A stretch of DNA of 64,000 nucleotides from Gallaecimonas sp. GXIMD4217. Its GTDB lineage: Bacteria > Pseudomonadota > Gammaproteobacteria > Enterobacterales > Gallaecimonadaceae. The translations under genes and the position numbers were made by a program. Shown here piece by piece: positions 60,069 through 64,000 of this stretch (within the stretch, counting starts at the first letter, position 1; each line of letters starts with the position of its first letter). Where the stretch lies: NCBI RefSeq assembly GCF_038087665.1, contig NZ_CP149925.1, positions 1,205,455 through 1,269,454 of the forward strand, written 5' to 3'. The notes under the pieces are model-generated. The model saw only the letters and a program-made list of their open reading frames with translations. It was not told the DNA's origin and did not search any database.

Positions 60069-61244
60069 ATGATTAAAAAAAACAAGGTCGGGACGCTGTT
60101 GCTGGCAACCACTGTCGCCACCCTGATGGGGTGTCAGCAGACTGCACAACAGACCAAACCTGAAGCACAAACCAACCAACCCCAGGAGCAGATGGTCGAC
60201 GTTCGCTTGCCCGCCATCGAAGTCAAGAATGCCCTGGACGAGCGCCGGGACTGGATCCTGGACAACACCGCCAACATGGAGAAGGTGGCCGGCGAGGTGA
60301 TCAGCGGTGACAGCACCGCCAGCTTCGTGGCCTATTACGATCAGGGGGAACTGCGCTACATCCGCGAGCGCCTGGAAAGCGGTGAGACCGGCTATGGCGA
60401 GAGTTTCTACTTCATCGACAGCGACAGCCTGTTCGGTTACGAAGAGGAATCGGATTGGAAGCTGAGCCTGCCCGACGGTGAAACCCGCGACGTGGCCCAC
60501 GAGGTCAGCCTCTACATGGACGAGTACGGCACCCTGACCTTCCAGAGCTTCCTCAAGGACGGCCAGCGTTCCGCCATGCCCATCAGCCGCCTGGAAGGCA
60601 TCAAGTCCAGGTACGCCCTGCTCAGCGAGCGGGCCAACCAGGTTTGGGCCGGGGTGGCGCCGGATCCCCAGCCGGAACCCGAAGTGGAGGAGGTTGCCGA
60701 GGTGGCTGAGGAGCAGCCGGCCAGGGTGACCAAGGCGCCGCCGGCCGACGACTCCGCCCTGGCCAGCGCCACCTTCTGGCTGCCCACCGAGTACGTGGGT
60801 GTGTCCAAGTCGCGTCGCAAGGGCATGAACATGGGCACCCTGCAGGTGGCCGACAGCAATGTGGACCGGGCAGTGATGGACGGCGTTCGCGCCCGTGACG
60901 TCCACCTGGGCCAGATGGTGTCCCTGACCGCCTACTGGTGTGCCTACCGCCCCGATGAGTTCGAGATGCAGTGGAACTACTGGGGCGCCAGCCGCGGCAC
61001 CTACCTGGGCCAGTACATCATGAGCTGCGGCGATGCCCGCGAGATCATGGACGAGGTGGGCGAGGGCGAGCGTATCGCCGTGCCCGTGCACGTGCGCCTC
61101 AAGGGGGTCCAGGACGCCGCCATCACCCTGCTGAACCTCAACAGCGCCAGCAAGATCAGCACCATCCAGGGCCTGGAAAGCCGCTTTGCCAGCCGCTGCC
61201 TGGAACACTTCTGCGCAGGCCAGTCCTACGTCGAGAAGCGCTGA
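60069..61244 (+). CDS. lipoprotein of unknown function
   Basis: A 391-residue predicted lipoprotein (signal to TVATLMGC). A first region (residues 40-195) is followed by a Pro/Glu-rich linker (about 198-225, PDPQPEPEVEEVAEVAEEQP) and a C-terminal domain (230-391) with several Cys (YWCAYR, MSCGD, ASRCLEHFC). The layout suggests a periplasmic protein with two globular parts joined by a flexible stalk. I recognise no family. It overlaps the alkyltransferase-like gene downstream. Confidence 0.72.
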   Translation: MIKKNKVGTLLLATTVATLMGCQQTAQQTKPEAQTNQPQEQMVDVRLPAIEVKNALDERRDWILDNTANMEKVAGEVISGDSTASFVAYYDQGELRYIRERLESGETGYGESFYFIDSDSLFGYEEESDWKLSLPDGETRDVAHEVSLYMDEYGTLTFQSFLKDGQRSAMPISRLEGIKSRYALLSERANQVWAGVAPDPQPEPEVEEVAEVAEEQPARVTKAPPADDSALASATFWLPTEYVGVSKSRRKGMNMGTLQVADSNVDRAVMDGVRARDVHLGQMVSLTAYWCAYRPDEFEMQWNYWGASRGTYLGQYIMSCGDAREIMDEVGEGERIAVPVHVRLKGVQDAAITLLNLNSASKISTIQGLESRFASRCLEHFCAGQSYVEKR

Positions 61245-61524
61245 TCGTCTCTATGCCCTGGTAAGGCATATCCCCAGAGGTCAGGTGGCCACCTATGGTC
61301 AGCTGGCCTCTTTGTTGGGCTGGCACGCCCGCCAGGTGGGCCGTGCCATGGCCCACTGTCCCGCCGATATTCCCTGGCACCGCGTTGTCAACGCCCAGGG
61401 CCTGTGCTCGCCACGGGCAAGCAACGGGCACTTGATCCAGAAAGAGCTGCTGCTGGCCGAAGGGGTGCCCTTCACCCGTGCCGGCCGTGTTAGGCTGAGC
61501 TTGGCTCAGTGGCCTGGTTTATAA
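61186..61524 (+). CDS. atl: alkyltransferase-like protein (ATL), DNA repair
   Basis: A 112-residue protein of the MGMT/Ada alkyltransferase fold. The active-site PCHR of alkyltransferases is PWHR here (DIPWHRVVNAQG), so it cannot accept an alkyl group itself; ATL proteins instead bind O6-alkylguanine and recruit nucleotide excision repair. RHIPRGQVATYGQLASLLG is the conserved DNA-binding segment. The only start codons before it in frame are the TTG at 61186 and none nearer, so the start is uncertain and the gene overlaps the preceding lipoprotein by 59 bases. Confidence 0.85.
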   Translation: MPAAAWNTSAQASPTSRSADRLYALVRHIPRGQVATYGQLASLLGWHARQVGRAMAHCPADIPWHRVVNAQGLCSPRASNGHLIQKELLLAEGVPFTRAGRVRLSLAQWPGL

Positions 61525-61533
61525 GGAGTTTTC

Positions 61534-63159
61534 ATGAAGCGATGGATGCTGGCGGCGCTGGCCCTGGTAGGCCTTGGTGCCGGCGCCGAGACGGTGGTGC
61601 TGGACGACATCAGGGGCTACGGCTGGCAGGGTGAGCAGCTGGTCCGGTTCAGCCGCCTGATCATCGAGGACGGCAAGGTCAAGGCCAGGGGCGGCAGCGA
61701 GCTGGCCATCCCCGAGGGGGCCAGGGTGCGGGATCTGGACGGCAGGACGGTGCTGCCCGGCCTCATCGATGCCCATGGCCATGTCATGGGCCTGGGCTTC
61801 AACGCCCTGCGGGTCGATCTGGCCGGTACCACCAGCCTGGCCCAGGCCCTGGACAGGGTGCGTCGCTTCGCCCGCAAGAACCCGGCGCCGGCCTGGATCA
61901 CCGGCCGGGGCTGGAACCAGGAGCTGTGGCCTGACCGGCGCATGCCCAGGGCCCGGGATCTGGCCCTGGTCGAGGATCCCAGACCGATCTGGCTGCGCCG
62001 GGTCGATGGCCATGCCGGCTGGGCCAACCAGGCGGCCCTGAAGCTGGCCGGCATCACCGCCAAGACCAAGGCCCCAGAGGGCGGCGCGATTCTCAGGGAC
62101 AAGGACGGCAGGCCCACCGGGGTGCTGGTGGACAACGCCATGGCGCTGGTGGAAAGGCTGATCCCCGAGCCCAGTGAGGCCGAAAAGGAAGCGGCCCTGA
62201 CCGCGGCCCTGCAGATCCTGGCCGGGGTCGGGTTGACCTCGGTCCATGATGCCGGCGTCGATCTGGACAGCTGGCAGCGTTTCGAAAGGCGCGGCGACAG
62301 GCTCAGCAGCCGCCTCCATGTGATGCTGGCCGCCGAGCCCGCCCTCTGGCAGCGGCTCGGCGTGCAACAACCCCGTTTCGACGACCGCCTCCAGGCCAGG
62401 GCCGTCAAGCTCTATGCCGATGGCGCCCTGGGCTCCCGCGGCGCGGCCCTGCTGGCGGATTACCACGACAAGCCTGGCCACCGTGGCCTGATGATCTACC
62501 AGCCGGGCGAACTGGAATCGCTGATCCGCCAGGCCGCCGGCCTCGGCTTCCAGGTCAATGTCCATGCCATCGGCGATGCCGGCAACAGACGGGTGCTCGA
62601 TGCCTTTGCCGCCCTGCCCAAGGACCAGCGCCAGGGCCGCCGACACCGCATCGAGCATGCCCAGGTGGTGGCCCTGGAGGACATCCCCCGCTTCAAGGCC
62701 CTGGACATCATCGCCTCCGTCCAGCCCAGCCACGCCACCTCGGACATGAACATGGCCGAAAACCGCCTTGGCAAGCAGCGTATCAGGGGTGCCTACGCCT
62801 GGCAGCGTTTCCTGGACGCCGGTGTGGCCATTGCCGCCGGCTCCGACTTCCCGGTGGAAAGCGCCAATCCCTTCTACGGCCTCTATGCGGCGGTCAGCCG
62901 CCAGGACCACCAGGGCAAGCCCAGGGACGGCTGGTATGGTGACCAGGCCCTGACCCGGGAGCAGGCCCTGTACGGCTTCACCCGGGGCGCGGCCTTCGCC
63001 GCCTTCATGGAGGACAGGGTCGGCGCCCTGGCGCCGGGCCAATGGGCCGATCTGCTGATCCTGGACAGGGACTACTTCCAGGTGCCGGTGGCCGAGATCT
63101 GGCAGCTCAGGCCCAGGGAAACCTGGCTGGCGGGGGAGGTGGTCCATGTTGGTCCCTGA
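61534..63159 (+). CDS. YtcJ-like amidohydrolase, secreted
   Basis: A 541-residue metal-dependent amidohydrolase with a signal peptide (MKRWMLAALALVGLGAGA). The HxH motif is in LIDAHGHVMGLG (about residue 85). NVHAIGDAGNRRVLDAF, HRIEHAQVV and the late AAGSDFPVE supply further ligands. The family includes exoenzyme-regulatory and polyphenol-associated hydrolases. Substrate unknown. It overlaps the GNAT gene by 14 bases. Confidence 0.88.
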   Translation: MKRWMLAALALVGLGAGAETVVLDDIRGYGWQGEQLVRFSRLIIEDGKVKARGGSELAIPEGARVRDLDGRTVLPGLIDAHGHVMGLGFNALRVDLAGTTSLAQALDRVRRFARKNPAPAWITGRGWNQELWPDRRMPRARDLALVEDPRPIWLRRVDGHAGWANQAALKLAGITAKTKAPEGGAILRDKDGRPTGVLVDNAMALVERLIPEPSEAEKEAALTAALQILAGVGLTSVHDAGVDLDSWQRFERRGDRLSSRLHVMLAAEPALWQRLGVQQPRFDDRLQARAVKLYADGALGSRGAALLADYHDKPGHRGLMIYQPGELESLIRQAAGLGFQVNVHAIGDAGNRRVLDAFAALPKDQRQGRRHRIEHAQVVALEDIPRFKALDIIASVQPSHATSDMNMAENRLGKQRIRGAYAWQRFLDAGVAIAAGSDFPVESANPFYGLYAAVSRQDHQGKPRDGWYGDQALTREQALYGFTRGAAFAAFMEDRVGALAPGQWADLLILDRDYFQVPVAEIWQLRPRETWLAGEVVHVGP

Positions 63160-63706
63160 CTGGCCACTGCAGACGGCGCGGCTCAGGCTGCGTCCCCTGG
63201 ACGAGGGTGACTTCGATTATTTCCAGGCCCAGCGCGGCGATGCCGAGACCATGCGCCATGTGGGCGAGCCCGAGTCCGGCGATGTGCTCAGAGAGCGTTT
63301 CGCCGAGCGCATCCGGCCCTGGACGGGGGAGCCGAACCAGTGGCTGTCGCTGGTGGCCTGCCTGGAAGACGGCACCCCGATCGGCAGCGCCGGCTTGCGG
63401 CTGCGTGCACCTGGCCTGGCGGAGATCGGCTATGCCTTCCTGCCGGCCTTCCAGGGCAAGGGCTATGCCCTGGAGGCGGTCAGGGCCCTGGTCGAGTTGA
63501 TCTTCGAGCGGCTGGCTTGCCACAAGGTGATGGCCCAATGCACCCTGGCCAACGAAGGCTCCTGGCGGCTGATGGAAAGGCTGGGCATGGTCAGGGAGGG
63601 CAGGCTGGCCGAACATCTGCAGGTCGGCCAGCACTGGCAGGACTGTTATCAGTACGGGCTACTGGCCCGGCACTGGCGGGCTCAGGATTTGGGCACCGTG
63701 CCCTGA
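63146..63706 (+). CDS. GNAT acetyltransferase, RimJ/RimL type
   Basis: A 186-residue GNAT protein of the ribosomal-protein/small-molecule acetyltransferase group. TARLRLRPLDEGDFDYFQ is the usual N-terminus, FQGKGYALEAVRALVELIF the acetyl-CoA-binding helix and NEGSWRLMERLGMVREGRL the conserved end. The start overlaps the amidohydrolase stop. Substrate unknown. Confidence 0.88.
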   Translation: MLVPDWPLQTARLRLRPLDEGDFDYFQAQRGDAETMRHVGEPESGDVLRERFAERIRPWTGEPNQWLSLVACLEDGTPIGSAGLRLRAPGLAEIGYAFLPAFQGKGYALEAVRALVELIFERLACHKVMAQCTLANEGSWRLMERLGMVREGRLAEHLQVGQHWQDCYQYGLLARHWRAQDLGTVP

Positions 63707-63861
63707 ACGTCACCCACGAAGTTGCCGGCCATGCCGGCCGCCACATCGGCGCCGTAGATCAGCAGGGCGCCGATCAGCATGGTGTGGCGGCTCTTGAGCA
63801 ACCAGCCGAGGATCACCAGCACCAGCCCGATGATCCGCACCACCTCTTGAAAATGTTCCAT
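63682..63861 (-). CDS. small membrane protein
   Basis: A 59-residue protein with two hydrophobic stretches (IIGLVLVILGWLL and LIGALLIYGADVAAGMAG). The ATG at 63861 is preferred over the TTG two codons upstream. It overlaps the converging GNAT gene by 25 bases. No family is recognised; spacing and composition fit a real gene, but the evidence is moderate. Confidence 0.6.
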   Translation of the reverse strand: MEHFQEVVRIIGLVLVILGWLLKSRHTMLIGALLIYGADVAAGMAGNFVGDVQGTVPKS

Positions 63862-63938
63862 ATGCAAGCCTGTTATTGATTCTTTGTGCTTATTCTTGTG
63901 GCAGAGAGCGGCCTTGTAAATAGTTCATCTTAAAGAAA

Positions 63939-63962
63939 ATCGGCGCCCATGGGCGCCGATGT
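63939..63962 (-). terminator. terminator of the gene entering from the right
   Basis: ATCGGCGCCCATGGGCGCCGAT is a long GC-rich stem. On the minus strand it is followed by TTTTCTTT. Confidence 0.75.
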
Positions 63963-63964
63963 CG

Positions 63965-64000
63965 TCAGTGGGACAGGGCCACGCCGCCCTTGAGGTGGTA
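63965..64000 (-). CDS. 3' end of a gene cut by the window edge
   Basis: The minus strand reads YHLKGGVALSH then TGA (63965-63967), directly before the hairpin terminator. The frame is open to the edge. Too little is present to name the product. Confidence 0.45.
   Translation of the reverse strand, partial: YHLKGGVALSH

Overview
The window is a GC-rich gammaproteobacterial chromosome segment. The block nrdB-nrdA / HAD phosphatase-ubiG / gyrA-serC-chorismate mutase-aroA-cmk-rpsA-ihfB-lapA-lapB-pyrF, together with rhombosortase, RsuA, CysK and envelope lipoproteins, points to a marine or aquatic gammaproteobacterium near Shewanella, Aeromonas and Gallaecimonas. The species is my inference and is not shown by a ribosomal gene.

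Region 1 (1-9940) is the 3' part of an aryl-polyene/flexirubin-type pigment cluster on the + strand: aromatic amino acid ammonia-lyase (cut by the window edge), hotdog thioesterase, LolA-like carrier, MMPL exporter, DUF3261 lipoprotein, ketosynthase, dehydratase, ketoreductase, second ketosynthase, and a halogenase-type flavoprotein. Most starts overlap the preceding stop. The carrier proteins, ligase and acyltransferase of such clusters must lie to the left. Region 2 (9915-13089) holds an alpha/beta hydrolase lipoprotein, two small lipoproteins, a GNAT acetyltransferase, and a membrane-protein/XRE-regulator pair with two palindromic operators.

Region 3 (about 13090-23880) is an island between that pair and nrdB. 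It contains a 584-bp direct duplication, repeated 29-bp near-palindromic units ending in GACCCCTTTTATT, three copies and a remnant of one IS4-family element, one ISAs1-family element, one IS5-family element nested in an IS4 copy, a broken Rhs core, two AT-rich Rhs tip/immunity pairs and other fragments. Flipping 17861-18984 on paper and removing two insertion sequences rejoins the Rhs core to tip 2 and its immunity gene in one reading frame. This is the most informative structure in the window.

Region 4 (23916-42238) is core genome: class Ia ribonucleotide reductase with a promoter carrying two NrdR-like boxes 31 bp apart, a MupP/Gph-type phosphatase, ubiG, gyrA, serC, an AroQ chorismate mutase with an unassigned C-terminal half, aroA, cmk, rpsA, ihfB, lapAB, pyrF, a ComEA-like secreted protein, rhombosortase, a DTW-domain tRNA transferase, a thioesterase and a 32-codon ORF.

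Region 5 (42346-64000) holds gamma-glutamyltransferase, an MsrA-like protein, an aromatic aminotransferase, rsuA, cysK, an RDD protein with a KAS III-like enzyme, an RND efflux pair, a cyclase-family lipoprotein, an HD-GYP protein, a tandem M16 peptidase pair, a lipoprotein, an alkyltransferase-like protein (PWHR in place of PCHR), an amidohydrolase, a GNAT enzyme and a small membrane protein. I see no tRNA, rRNA or CRISPR array.
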